Shown here one piece after another: positions 6,352-14,075 of a stretch of 18,756 nucleotides of DNA. This stretch comes from Bacillota bacterium. Lineage in GTDB: Bacteria > Bacillota > Clostridia > Lachnospirales > Cellulosilyticaceae. The stretch is taken from assembly GCA_023410675.1 (NCBI GenBank), contig JAEYPM010000010.1, forward strand, positions 1 through 18,756. Reading direction: 5' to 3'. Both the position numbers and the translations under genes were made by a program. How positions within the stretch are numbered: position 1 is the stretch's first letter; every line of letters begins with the position of its first letter. The notes under the pieces are model-generated. The model ran no database searches. It worked only from the letters and a program-made list of their open reading frames with translations, and had not been told where the DNA came from.

Positions 6352-6380
6352 TTTTCAAATCAGAGAAAATAGTATATACT
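6352..6380 (+). promoter_or_regulatory. promoter of the riboswitch leader and SLH gene
   Basis: TTTTCA (6352-6357) and TATACT (6375-6380) are separated by 17 bases. Transcription would start near 6387, a few bases before the riboswitch aptamer. Confidence 0.65.
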
Positions 6381-6391
6381 TACTCTGTGAA

Positions 6392-6462
6392 CGAGGAAAC
6401 GATGATGTGTAATCTGTATTTGGTCGCCTGGATTACATGGAGTGAGTGGCGAAACCTCCCTT
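6392..6462 (+). ncRNA. c-di-GMP-II riboswitch aptamer
   Basis: The sequence shows the class II cyclic-di-GMP aptamer pattern. The conserved GGAAAC-GATGATG is at 6395-6407. A P2 stem joins TGTAATC (6408-6414) to GATTACA (6431-6437). TTGGTCGCCTG lies at 6420-6430, and AGTGAGTGGCGAAACC follows. A pseudoknot pairs TCGCC (6424-6428) with GGCGA (6448-6452), and a short P1 pairs GAGG (6393-6396) with CCTC (6455-6458). The layout parallels the Clostridium acetobutylicum aptamer, which begins GCGCGGAAACAAUGAUGAAU. It sits in the leader of an SLH surface protein gene, fitting c-di-GMP control of surface attachment. Confidence 0.85.
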
Positions 6463-6556
6463 TCTTTATGCGTGAAACATTTAAGGGTGGTTTTACCTAT
6501 ATACAAAATGTAGCATGCAGGGATTGTTATTTTGCTGGGGAGCAGATAACAATTTT
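6453..6556 (+). promoter_or_regulatory. riboswitch expression platform with alternative stem and weak terminator
   Basis: AACCTCCCTT (6453-6462), which includes the 3' side of aptamer P1, can instead pair with AAGGGTGGTT (6483-6492), nine of ten bases. The two folds are mutually exclusive. Further on, ATTGTTAT (6523-6530) pairs with ATAACAAT (6546-6553) around an inner TGCT-GGGG-AGCA hairpin, followed by a short T run, giving a weak terminator-like structure. Confidence 0.55.
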
Positions 6557-6606
6557 ATTGTAAGGGGCGAATATAGAGGAAAAAATAGTTGAAAAAATAA
6601 CGGAAG

Positions 6607-6649
6607 ACAACCTTTTTCTTATTGTATGAATAAGAGAAAGGTTGTTTTT
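6607..6649 (+). terminator. strong leader terminator before the SLH gene
   Basis: A 17-bp stem with one G-U pair (6607-6623 with 6629-6645), loop GTATG and a T run (6645-6649). It lies only 11 bases before the ribosome binding site of the next gene, so it must be bypassed for that gene to be expressed. That makes it the likely target of the upstream c-di-GMP-II riboswitch. Confidence 0.85.
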
Positions 6650-6672
6650 GTAAACAGATGGAGGAAATAAAA

Positions 6673-7809
6673 ATGAAAAAGCAGATAAAGAATATGTTTA
6701 TCAGTCTGCTGATTGTCAGCATGACTTTGGTAAGCTATTCGCAAATAACATTTGCAAAGGATTATGAAAAGTATTGGATAAACACCTTTTTGTATGAAAA
6801 GGAAACTGATGATCAAGACAAAGTATCAAGGTCAGAATTTGCAGTCTTGTTATCTAGACTTTTTGGCCTTACAGACATATCAAGTAAAATTAAATTTCAA
6901 GATGTACAAAATGAAGAATGGTATGCAAAAGACATTGCTAAAGTAACAACAGCAGGTTTTATGAACTATGCAGGATCTTCTTTTAATCCAAATGATTTTT
7001 TAACAAGAGAGCAGGCAGCTTATGCCATTGCTAAAGCCTATCAGATTAATAAAAAGACAGACACAGTCTTTTCAGATCATGAGGTAATTGGTGATTGGGC
7101 AAAAGATGCTGCATATACACTTGTAGAAATGGGTTACATGGAAATAGATGAAAAGGAAGCTTTTAGACCAAAGGAGCACTTAACCAAAAAAGAGCTAAGA
7201 TATATTTTAGAACAGGCAACAGACAAAATTATTGATCAAGCAGGAACTTATTTAGATAATGTTCAAGGCAATTTGATTATTAATAGAGGAGGCGTTGTGT
7301 TAAAAAATATAACGATCTCAGGAAATGTTTATCTATCTTCTGATATTGGGCAAGGAGATATAAGGCTCGAAAATGTTACAGTTACAGGTGATATCATCTT
7401 GCAACAGGGTATGAGCATGCAAGAAAATACGACGCATCTTAATAAAGAGATAATAGCCAAATCAAATGCTCTAAGTAAATTAACAAAGGATGATATTCAA
7501 AAAGCAAAATCAGTGATAACAAAGGTTGTCACAACAGAAATAAATGGTGAATTAGCAGGGATAGGGATTGTGACAAAACAGCCTGTAACTTCTTGTAATG
7601 CTGCTTATAATGGAAGTAGTATACAAGGGGAAGAAGCTATTATAGAAAGTGATGAGGACTTAGCTGATGGTGAAAAATTGTATGAGATTTACTATAAGCT
7701 ACCTAAGCTTGTAACGAAACAGAGCTACAATTCATTTCCTATACAAATCTCACTTGTGATAGAAGGCGTTACTTATCAATTTGAAGTTAAGACAGATTTA
7801 AAAAATTAA
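6673..7809 (+). CDS. SLH-domain surface protein with beta-helix-like segment
   Basis: A 378-residue exported protein. Residues 1-28 form a signal peptide (ending ITFAK). About 45-185 hold SLH repeats (FQDVQNEEWYAKDIAKVTTAGFM; FNPNDFLTREQAAYAIAKAY; FRPKEHLTKKELRYILEQAT) that anchor the protein to secondary wall polymers. About 192-246 is a run of short strands (GNLIINRGGVVLKNITISGN and on) resembling a small right-handed beta-helix or polymer-forming segment. The C-terminal 100 residues are beta-rich and unassigned. The ATG at 6673 has GGAGG at 6660-6664; an earlier in-frame ATG at 6658 overlaps that site and is rejected. It is preceded by a c-di-GMP-II riboswitch and strong leader terminator, and followed by its own terminator, so it is probably monocistronic and c-di-GMP controlled. 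Confidence 0.85.
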   Translation: MKKQIKNMFISLLIVSMTLVSYSQITFAKDYEKYWINTFLYEKETDDQDKVSRSEFAVLLSRLFGLTDISSKIKFQDVQNEEWYAKDIAKVTTAGFMNYAGSSFNPNDFLTREQAAYAIAKAYQINKKTDTVFSDHEVIGDWAKDAAYTLVEMGYMEIDEKEAFRPKEHLTKKELRYILEQATDKIIDQAGTYLDNVQGNLIINRGGVVLKNITISGNVYLSSDIGQGDIRLENVTVTGDIILQQGMSMQENTTHLNKEIIAKSNALSKLTKDDIQKAKSVITKVVTTEINGELAGIGIVTKQPVTSCNAAYNGSSIQGEEAIIESDEDLADGEKLYEIYYKLPKLVTKQSYNSFPIQISLVIEGVTYQFEVKTDLKN

Positions 7810-7818
7810 TTTTATATT

Positions 7819-7856
7819 ACCCTTCTTTTACATTGATAGAAGAAGGGTTGTTTTTT
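7819..7856 (+). terminator. terminator of the first SLH gene
   Basis: ACCCTTCTT (7819-7827) pairs with AAGAAGGGT (7840-7848), followed by TGTTTTTT. A typical intrinsic terminator ten bases after the stop codon. Confidence 0.85.
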
Positions 7857-7934
7857 ACATTTTTTTCTTATAGAATAGAAGTGAAATAATTACAATAATA
7901 ATGGTTTGACTATAGAAAATAGGGGGTATTGATT

Positions 7935-9920
7935 ATGCAAAAACGCATAACAAAAATGTTTTTGATTTTTATGGTATTTAGTATTTATACCATGACAACA
8001 TTTGCAAGTAGTTTTAAAGATGTACCAGATAATCACTGGGCATATAAGTACATAGAAGATATGCAAAATAGAGGCATTATGCTGATTAACAGTAAAGGTG
8101 AATTTTTACCAAACAACCAGATTTCTTATTTTGAACTAATGGAGATATTAGCTAAGGTTACAGACTATGATCCCCAAAATGCAGTAGTTATTAAAAATTA
8201 TGAACTACAAAAACCTATACTTGAAGCTTATGCAAAAAAATATGGCACAGCTTGGGACAAGCGTTTTGATGATAAAATTGCTTATTTATATGGAAAGGGT
8301 TATATTACAAAGGATGATATAGATAAAGTTTTAACAAAAAATGCCAATGGTGCTTATGTTAAAGCAATTACAACCAAACAAGATTTAAGCGTTTATTTAG
8401 TTAGAGTGTTGCAAAGACAAGAAACAGCAAAAAAAGAATATCAGACAACAGGTTTTGCGGATGAGGTGCTTATAGCTGCTGAAAACAGACCACATATAGC
8501 ATTTCTTAAGAAAATAGGAATCGTAAATGGTGATACTAAAAATATGTTTTTACCAAATACACCTGTTACCCGTGCTTTAGCTTCAAAGATGATCTCTGAT
8601 GTACTTGCTTATCAAGAAAAGCAGTCGCAGCCCGAAGTGGCTCAGCCTACAACTACGCAGCCTACTACTACAACAGATGGTGAACAAGGGGCTCTAAGTG
8701 CCACACTCAAAAAGCTTATAGAAAAAAATGAATCAGAGTACTATGTTCTACTGGATAAAGGTAATGAAAGCACTTCATTTTATACAATGAAAAAGACGGC
8801 TGTTGTAACGGATGCAATTGGCACTCCGGTAACTGTTTCAAGTATTAAATTAGAATCACAAGTAAAGGTTGCCATTCAAAAAATAGACAACATAGAATAC
8901 ATTACCCAAATGACACTTATTAAGAATGGGGATGTGGTTCCTACAGCACCTACTGATGTTACTATAGTAGAAGGAACAGTAGATAGAATAGGCTCAAATA
9001 ATGATATTTCAATATTAGTTAATGGGAAAGATCTGCAAACTTACAGAGTGGCAGAAAATTGTACGATTGTTATTGGTGGGCAAAGGGCAACTTTTGATGA
9101 TCTGAAAATTGATGTTAAAGTAAAGGTGTATGTTCAAGCAGATAATATTATAAGATTGGATGTTGCTTCAAATGCATTGCCTCAAGACCCAAATACAGAT
9201 ACTTCAGTAGCAAGTCAAACCCAAGGTGAATTACTTGATAAATATTATAAGAAGAATAACTATATTTTACATATTGATGTGCAAGGTAAGAAAAAAGAAG
9301 TAGAAGTCCCATTAAGTGCAGAGATTATTAGAAATAATAAGGAAACTGATTTTTATGGGATTAAGATAGGAGATACGGTTAAAGTTATCCTTGGAAATTC
9401 AGAATTAGATACAAAAACTAAGGTTATTGTTTCAGGAGCTGAAAGTAAGCTTCAAGGAACACTTAAAGAAATTGTTATTGCAACGATTCCAAAAGTAACA
9501 GTTGCTACAGAACAAGGAGATAAGACATTTGTCATTACTGCTTCTACAGATTTATATGATAGTACAACAAGAAAAGATATTTCTGTAAGAGACTTAAGAA
9601 TTGATCAAAAGGTTCAACTACTCCTTGATAGCAAAGAGGTTGTGTCTTTGATTGTTGAAAAGGATGCCCCTAGTGTTCGTTATAAAGGAACTATAGAAAA
9701 TATTGGTAAAGGCAATAAATATATTGAAGTGTTAGTAGACTATGATCCTTTAACAGGTGATACAATGGTCATCAAACGCATTAATATTTCACTTGATGTT
9801 GAAATCATAGTTGATGATCTTAAAGAGCATGTAAGTAGCTTAAAGTTAGGTGATGAAGTGCTCATAACCTACAATTATATTGATGATACATATCCACAAA
9901 AGATTACAGTGATTGATTAA
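7935..9920 (+). CDS. SLH-domain cell-surface protein with five beta-rich repeats
   Basis: A 661-residue exported protein. Signal peptide at 1-24 (ending TTFAS); three SLH-type segments at about 26-85, 105-165 and 170-228 (FKDVPDNHWAYKYIEDMQNR begins the first). A Pro/Thr-rich linker (about 232-250, QPTTTQPTTTT) is followed by five related modules of about 70-80 residues (about 255-330, 342-412, 428-500, 503-576, 582-661). Each follows the pattern G-T-hydrophobic ... polar strands ... DLK-hydrophobic-G/D-x-KV-x-V ... final strand, suggesting tandem small beta-barrels. No enzyme motif is seen. The ATG has AGGGGGT seven bases upstream; a TTG two codons earlier is less likely. Terminators bracket the gene. 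Probably a structural S-layer or wall-associated protein. Confidence 0.82.
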   Translation: MQKRITKMFLIFMVFSIYTMTTFASSFKDVPDNHWAYKYIEDMQNRGIMLINSKGEFLPNNQISYFELMEILAKVTDYDPQNAVVIKNYELQKPILEAYAKKYGTAWDKRFDDKIAYLYGKGYITKDDIDKVLTKNANGAYVKAITTKQDLSVYLVRVLQRQETAKKEYQTTGFADEVLIAAENRPHIAFLKKIGIVNGDTKNMFLPNTPVTRALASKMISDVLAYQEKQSQPEVAQPTTTQPTTTTDGEQGALSATLKKLIEKNESEYYVLLDKGNESTSFYTMKKTAVVTDAIGTPVTVSSIKLESQVKVAIQKIDNIEYITQMTLIKNGDVVPTAPTDVTIVEGTVDRIGSNNDISILVNGKDLQTYRVAENCTIVIGGQRATFDDLKIDVKVKVYVQADNIIRLDVASNALPQDPNTDTSVASQTQGELLDKYYKKNNYILHIDVQGKKKEVEVPLSAEIIRNNKETDFYGIKIGDTVKVILGNSELDTKTKVIVSGAESKLQGTLKEIVIATIPKVTVATEQGDKTFVITASTDLYDSTTRKDISVRDLRIDQKVQLLLDSKEVVSLIVEKDAPSVRYKGTIENIGKGNKYIEVLVDYDPLTGDTMVIKRINISLDVEIIVDDLKEHVSSLKLGDEVLITYNYIDDTYPQKITVID

Positions 9921-9941
9921 GACTCTTACGACAAAAGAGAG

Positions 9942-9975
9942 AAGGTGGCATTTTATGCCACCTTTTGTTGTGTTT
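9942..9975 (+). terminator. terminator of the second SLH gene
   Basis: AAGGTGGCA (9942-9950) pairs perfectly with TGCCACCTT (9956-9964), with a five-base loop and a following T-rich stretch. Confidence 0.85.
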
Positions 9976-9992
9976 CCTACGCTATGGAAATG

Positions 9993-10001
9993 TGTTACAA
10001 T
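9993..10001 (+). promoter_or_regulatory. extended -10 promoter of the LysM gene
   Basis: TGT-TACAAT is an extended -10 element 34 bases before the ATG at 10036. The -35 region (around 9973) is poor, which is usual for extended -10 promoters. Confidence 0.5.
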
Positions 10002-10035
10002 AGAGTTAGGTAGGAGGCATAGGAGGTTTCTAAGA

Positions 10036-10827
10036 ATGAAAATAAGTACAAATACCAAAGTTATCAATTTTTCGAAGAGAAAAAGGATAAAGATCAAGGG
10101 AAATAAATTAATTTTAGGGGCTTTAATCTTGATAGGTACTTTGATTGGCCTATTTCTTGCATTGCTCCCTAATACTTATATGATCAGTGTTGAGGATAAA
10201 GAGATTGGGACAATAAAGGATATGCAAGTGATTGAGCAGGCAAAGGAAATACTGATTCATAATCTTAAAGAAGACTATAAAAGTAATGTAAAACTTGCAG
10301 AGGATATTGAGTTAAAAAAAGTCAGAGGTAATAAAAGGGATGAAATAACACCAGAATACCTTATTACATATCTAAGAAAAAATGCGAATATATTAATTGA
10401 GTTTAAAGAATTAAAGGTGGATGGCACACGTATTGCTATTTTAAAAGATGAAAGTGAATTGGGTGCATTAAAAGAGCTCTTGAAAAATGAGTATTATCAA
10501 GATGCTGATGTTCAAGTTGACTTTGCTAAAGAAGTTACTTTAACTTCCATATTTGCAAAGGAATCTATGCTTACAAAAATGGAAGAATTGGTTATAAAAT
10601 GCATGGAGACAACACCTAAAGTAATAGAATATGAAGTGAAGTCAGGAGATACACTTTCAGGAATAGCGTATAATTGGAGAACCAATATAGCAAGTATTTT
10701 AAAAGAAAATCAAGGAATGACAGAGCAAACGCCATTAAAAATTGGCATGAAGCTTAAAGTAAGAGTTGATGAACCACTCTTAGGTGTTAAAGTAATCAAA
10801 ACAATAGATGAGAGTAAAGAAGACTAA
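10036..10827 (+). CDS. membrane-anchored LysM protein, short form of the LysM-G5-M23 peptidase family
   Basis: A 263-residue protein. A basic N-terminus (KRKRIKIKGNK) precedes one membrane helix (about 24-45). The extracellular part has a region of mixed helices and strands (about 50-190) that resembles the N-terminal domain of clostridial LysM-G5-M23 endopeptidases. A LysM domain follows at 198-244 (YEVKSGDTLSGIAYNWRTN...IGMKLKVRV). The protein ends at VKVIKTIDESKED, where the G5 and peptidase domains would be expected, so no catalytic domain is present. It should bind peptidoglycan without cutting it. The start is set by AGGAGG at 10021-10026; the open frame extends upstream to 9913 but runs through a terminator. 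The next gene, 60 bases on, is walR, so co-transcription is possible. Confidence 0.75.
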   Translation: MKISTNTKVINFSKRKRIKIKGNKLILGALILIGTLIGLFLALLPNTYMISVEDKEIGTIKDMQVIEQAKEILIHNLKEDYKSNVKLAEDIELKKVRGNKRDEITPEYLITYLRKNANILIEFKELKVDGTRIAILKDESELGALKELLKNEYYQDADVQVDFAKEVTLTSIFAKESMLTKMEELVIKCMETTPKVIEYEVKSGDTLSGIAYNWRTNIASILKENQGMTEQTPLKIGMKLKVRVDEPLLGVKVIKTIDESKED

Positions 10828-10887
10828 TAGAAATAAGAAGGAAGAGCAATCACAATTAATAAAACCATAATAGTTAGGAGTGAGTTT

Positions 10888-11577
10888 ATGAGTAAAGTAG
10901 CTATTATTGAAGATGAAAAGGCTATATCAGACATTATTAAATTCAACTTAGAAAAAGAGGGACATACTGTATATACAGCATATGATGGGGAAGAGGGATT
11001 AACACTTATTAAAGATAAAAATCCAGACCTTATTTTGCTTGATATTATGATGCCAAAAAAAGATGGATTTGAAGTATGTAAGGTAGTTAGGCAAACTAAA
11101 AATACGCCGATTATCATGCTCACTGCAAGAGCTGAGGAGATTGATAAGGTATTAGGACTAGAGCTTGGAGCTGATGACTACATCACAAAGCCATTTAGTA
11201 TCAGAGAGCTCATTGCTAGAGTAAAGGCAAATCTAAGAAGATCTCATATCCCTACTGAGAAGGATAAAGAGGATGAAGATATCTGGCAAGAAGGCGAGTT
11301 AAGTATGAATTTAAATAAATATGAAGTCTATAAAAACAAACAGCCTATTGAGCTTACATTAAGAGAGTTTGAACTCCTCAAATTTTTATGGGCAGATAAA
11401 GGAAAGGTCTTTTCAAGAGAAGCACTTCTTGAAAAAGTATGGGGTTACGAATATTATGGGGATGTAAGAACAGTTGATGTAACCATTAGAAGATTAAGAG
11501 AAAAAGTAGAAGATGACCCATCCAAAGCAGCTTATGTGCTTACGAAAAGGGGTGTGGGTTATTACTTTAGAGGATAG
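10888..11577 (+). CDS. walR: response regulator WalR (YycF)
   Basis: OmpR-family response regulator of 229 residues, the DNA-binding half of the essential WalRK cell-wall system. The receiver domain (1-120) has acidic pocket E8/D9, phospho-acceptor D52 in LLDIMMP, T79 and K101. A winged helix lies at about 150-228. The C-terminal stretch VWGYEYYGDVRTVDVTIRRL followed by a VGYYF end is close to Bacillus WalR. Start ATG with AGGAGTGAG upstream. Three bases separate it from walK, so the two are translated from one transcript. WalR would control peptidoglycan hydrolase and cell-surface genes; a consensus WalR box is present downstream at 13423-13439. Confidence 0.93.
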   Translation: MSKVAIIEDEKAISDIIKFNLEKEGHTVYTAYDGEEGLTLIKDKNPDLILLDIMMPKKDGFEVCKVVRQTKNTPIIMLTARAEEIDKVLGLELGADDYITKPFSIRELIARVKANLRRSHIPTEKDKEDEDIWQEGELSMNLNKYEVYKNKQPIELTLREFELLKFLWADKGKVFSREALLEKVWGYEYYGDVRTVDVTIRRLREKVEDDPSKAAYVLTKRGVGYYFRG

Positions 11578-11580
11578 ATT

Positions 11581-13374
11581 ATGAAAAGTAGTATTCAGTG
11601 GAAGGTTGTTATTATTTATTTATGTATCGTAGTTATTATCATGATCACCAGTGGTACTTTTATTATTTATAATATAGAAGAACGGCAATATGAAGAGGTT
11701 GAGGTGCAGCTTAAAAAGATAGCGGATTATTCACAATTCATATTAGAACCTGAAAAACAGACAGAGGGCGACATTGTATGGGAAGAAATAGAAAGTAAAT
11801 TGAAGCCTACTATGGCCATTGCTACAAATAGTAATAACAAAATCTATGTACTTGATAAAGAGGGTTACTTGCAAGTAGAAGGGGATGGCATGAGACAAAA
11901 AGGAGAACGGGTAAGAGAACGCGTTGTTATTGCTACTCTTAATTCTAAAAAGCCAGCCATGGCACAAAGAGTTTACTTTGCAACAAGTGATACAGGACCT
12001 GAAATTTTTGATTACGCAATGCCTATACTTGATGACAATACTGGAGAGATCCTCTACATTATTTATGTAGCATCGGACATAAGCTTTTTGTATGAAAATG
12101 TTGCATCTGTTATACGTACACTGTTTATTGCTTCTTTTATGGCTATGCTTATTGCAGGGATTTTAGGACTGATTTTTGCAAGAATGATGACAAAACCTAT
12201 CGGCCAGCTCACAAGAAGTGCTAAAAAGCTTGCTGAAGGGGATTATATTAAAATTCCCATACAGTCAAGTGATGAAATAGGTCAGCTCACAAGAACCTTT
12301 AATGATATGGCAACACAGCTTCGCAATACAATGAGTATTACGACCAGTGAAAAAAACAAGCTTGAAAAAATATTAGAAAACATGGCAGATGGGGTTATGG
12401 CATTTAATAGACAAGGGGTTTTAATCCATGCAAACCCTGTGAGTTATGAAATCATAGGGGACGAAAATAAAGATCATCGTTTTGATTATATCTTTCCGAA
12501 TATGGATATTAATATTAATTTTGATGAACTTATTTTTGGGAAAAAGAGTATCATGGAAGAAAAAACAATCTGTTCTAGTGATAAATACTTTAACATTCGC
12601 TTTGCACCGTACTCCAATGCAAAAGGGGAGGGCGAAGGTGTTATTGTCGTTATGCATGATATAACCAAACAGCATAAACTAGACTCTATGAGAAAAGAAT
12701 TTGTAGCCAATGTATCTCATGAACTGAGAACACCACTTACCACTGTAAAGAGCTATACAGAAACGCTTTTAGATGGAGCAATAGATGATAAAGAGACGGC
12801 AATGACTTTCCTTAAGGTTATGGACAAAGAAACTGACAGGATGACCATGCTAGTTCAAGACCTTTTAGAGTTATCAAGGATTGATAATAAGCAAATACAG
12901 CTTAATTTTAAGGTGATGGACCTTAAAAGACTTGTTATGGAGACTATAGAGGCTCAGAAGATTCATGCTGAGAAAAAGTCACATAAACTTATTGTTCAAG
13001 CAGACGAAAAAGAAAAATATTATATTTTAGGAGATAGTGTTAGAATAAGGCAAATACTGCACAATATTCTGTCCAACGCCATAAAATATAGTATAGATCC
13101 AGGAACCATAAAAGTAAAACTGTTTAAGAATGATAAAGTCGTTGTGCAAATAGAAGATACTGGTATTGGTATACCGAAGCAAGATATTGAAAGAATATTT
13201 GAGAGATTTTATAGGGTGGATAAGGCAAGATCAAGAAGTATGGGCGGTACTGGACTTGGCCTAGCTATTGCAAAAGAACTCGTCGAATTGCACAAAGGAC
13301 AGATAAAAATTAGTAGCAAAGTGGGCAAAGGTACCACAGTTACGTTGTATTTTGATGTTGTAACAAAGTGCTAA
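11581..13374 (+). CDS. walK: sensor histidine kinase WalK (YycG)
   Basis: A 597-residue membrane histidine kinase, partner of WalR. Membrane helices lie at about 8-30 and 177-201 and flank an extracellular sensor domain of about 145 residues (Cache/PAS-like). A HAMP linker follows (about 200-252), then a PAS domain (about 258-365). The HisKA H-box is FVANVSHELRTP with phospho-acceptor His380. The ATPase domain has N-box ILHNILSNAIKYS (492-504), G1 DTGIG (526-530) and G2 GGTGLG (555-560). This TM-Cache-TM-HAMP-PAS-HisKA-HATPase order is the WalK architecture. No terminator is obvious after it, but a new promoter region with a WalR box follows. Confidence 0.93.
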   Translation: MKSSIQWKVVIIYLCIVVIIMITSGTFIIYNIEERQYEEVEVQLKKIADYSQFILEPEKQTEGDIVWEEIESKLKPTMAIATNSNNKIYVLDKEGYLQVEGDGMRQKGERVRERVVIATLNSKKPAMAQRVYFATSDTGPEIFDYAMPILDDNTGEILYIIYVASDISFLYENVASVIRTLFIASFMAMLIAGILGLIFARMMTKPIGQLTRSAKKLAEGDYIKIPIQSSDEIGQLTRTFNDMATQLRNTMSITTSEKNKLEKILENMADGVMAFNRQGVLIHANPVSYEIIGDENKDHRFDYIFPNMDININFDELIFGKKSIMEEKTICSSDKYFNIRFAPYSNAKGEGEGVIVVMHDITKQHKLDSMRKEFVANVSHELRTPLTTVKSYTETLLDGAIDDKETAMTFLKVMDKETDRMTMLVQDLLELSRIDNKQIQLNFKVMDLKRLVMETIEAQKIHAEKKSHKLIVQADEKEKYYILGDSVRIRQILHNILSNAIKYSIDPGTIKVKLFKNDKVVVQIEDTGIGIPKQDIERIFERFYRVDKARSRSMGGTGLGLAIAKELVELHKGQIKISSKVGKGTTVTLYFDVVTKC

Positions 13375-13422
13375 AAAATTTTGAAAATCTTTGTTGGTAA
13401 TGTAAAGTAAAAGTTGCACCGT

Positions 13423-13455
13423 TGTAACCTATTTGTAATATTTATAAGGTATAAT
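13423..13455 (+). promoter_or_regulatory. WalR box and promoter upstream of the secreted-protein gene
   Basis: TGTAAC-CTATT-TGTAAT (13423-13439) exactly fits the WalR binding consensus of two TGTWAH hexamers separated by five bases. A perfect -10, TATAAT, is at 13450-13455, placing the box across the -35 position. That suggests direct WalR control, either activation or occlusion, of the genes from 13561 on. Confidence 0.75.
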
Positions 13456-13560
13456 AAATATATGTTAAGAGCTATGTGACACAAGGTTTACATATTGTTT
13501 TATACGCTATGTATTTATGACTTTGTTGTTATTAATGATTAAGGAAGGGGGGATTCGAAC

Positions 13561-14046
13561 ATGTTAAGGAAACAAGTTATCATATTTTTATTTGCTATGG
13601 TTATGGTTTTTGGTTTTCAAATGACTACCTATGCTAGGGTTCAGTTTGATGAAGGAGAATATATTCGAATCACTCAGCCGACAAATAAAGAGGATAAGCC
13701 GAACATTACTTTTGACAGTCAAGTTAACCTTATGGGTGAAGCAAGAGTAGGTACTGTAATTAATATAAAAGTATATGATAAATACATTATTGAAGATGAA
13801 GAAGACTTTTTTGTGAAAGATCTTGCAAAGAAATATTTAGATGCACTTATTGATGAATTTGACTTAAAACCTGTAGGATCTACCAATACCTTCAATCAAC
13901 TGATTGATCTAGAAGATGGAGAAAATACAATAGTGATCACTTATTCAGTAGGTGAAGATAAAGAAGAGGTTATCTATCTTTTCATTACGAAAAAAGAAAA
14001 GGGAATCCTTGAGAACTATGTAAATATAAACAATCCTTTTAAATAA
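13561..14046 (+). CDS. small secreted protein of unknown function in the wal locus
   Basis: A 161-residue exported protein, not recognised. Residues 1-25 are a signal peptide (ending TTYAR). The mature part is acidic and beta-rich with an Ig-like feel: VNLMGEARVGTVINIKVYDK near the start and NQLIDLEDGENTIVITYSVG near the end, the latter typical of Ig/cadherin-like strands. It has GGGGGG eleven bases before the ATG. It sits between walK and yycH, a position where Bacillus has no gene, and its promoter carries a WalR box. It may therefore be a direct WalR target or an accessory extracellular part of the signalling system; the latter is inference. Confidence 0.75.
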   Translation: MLRKQVIIFLFAMVMVFGFQMTTYARVQFDEGEYIRITQPTNKEDKPNITFDSQVNLMGEARVGTVINIKVYDKYIIEDEEDFFVKDLAKKYLDALIDEFDLKPVGSTNTFNQLIDLEDGENTIVITYSVGEDKEEVIYLFITKKEKGILENYVNINNPFK

Positions 14047-14075
14047 ACAACTCTTTGATAAGATGGTGGTACGAA

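Noticed and set aside
6483..6498. T-box-like AGGGTGG
   Set aside because: The T-box core needs GGTGGNACCGCG and a specifier domain upstream. Neither is present; the segment is the partner of AACCTCCCTT in the riboswitch leader.
9913..10035. N-terminal extension of the LysM protein frame
   Set aside because: It overlaps the SLH gene's stop and a strong terminator; the ATG at 10036 has AGGAGG and a sensible membrane-protein N-terminus.
9846..10097. Minus-strand 83-residue open frame
   Set aside because: It crosses the end of the SLH gene, a terminator and the start of the LysM gene, all well supported on the plus strand.
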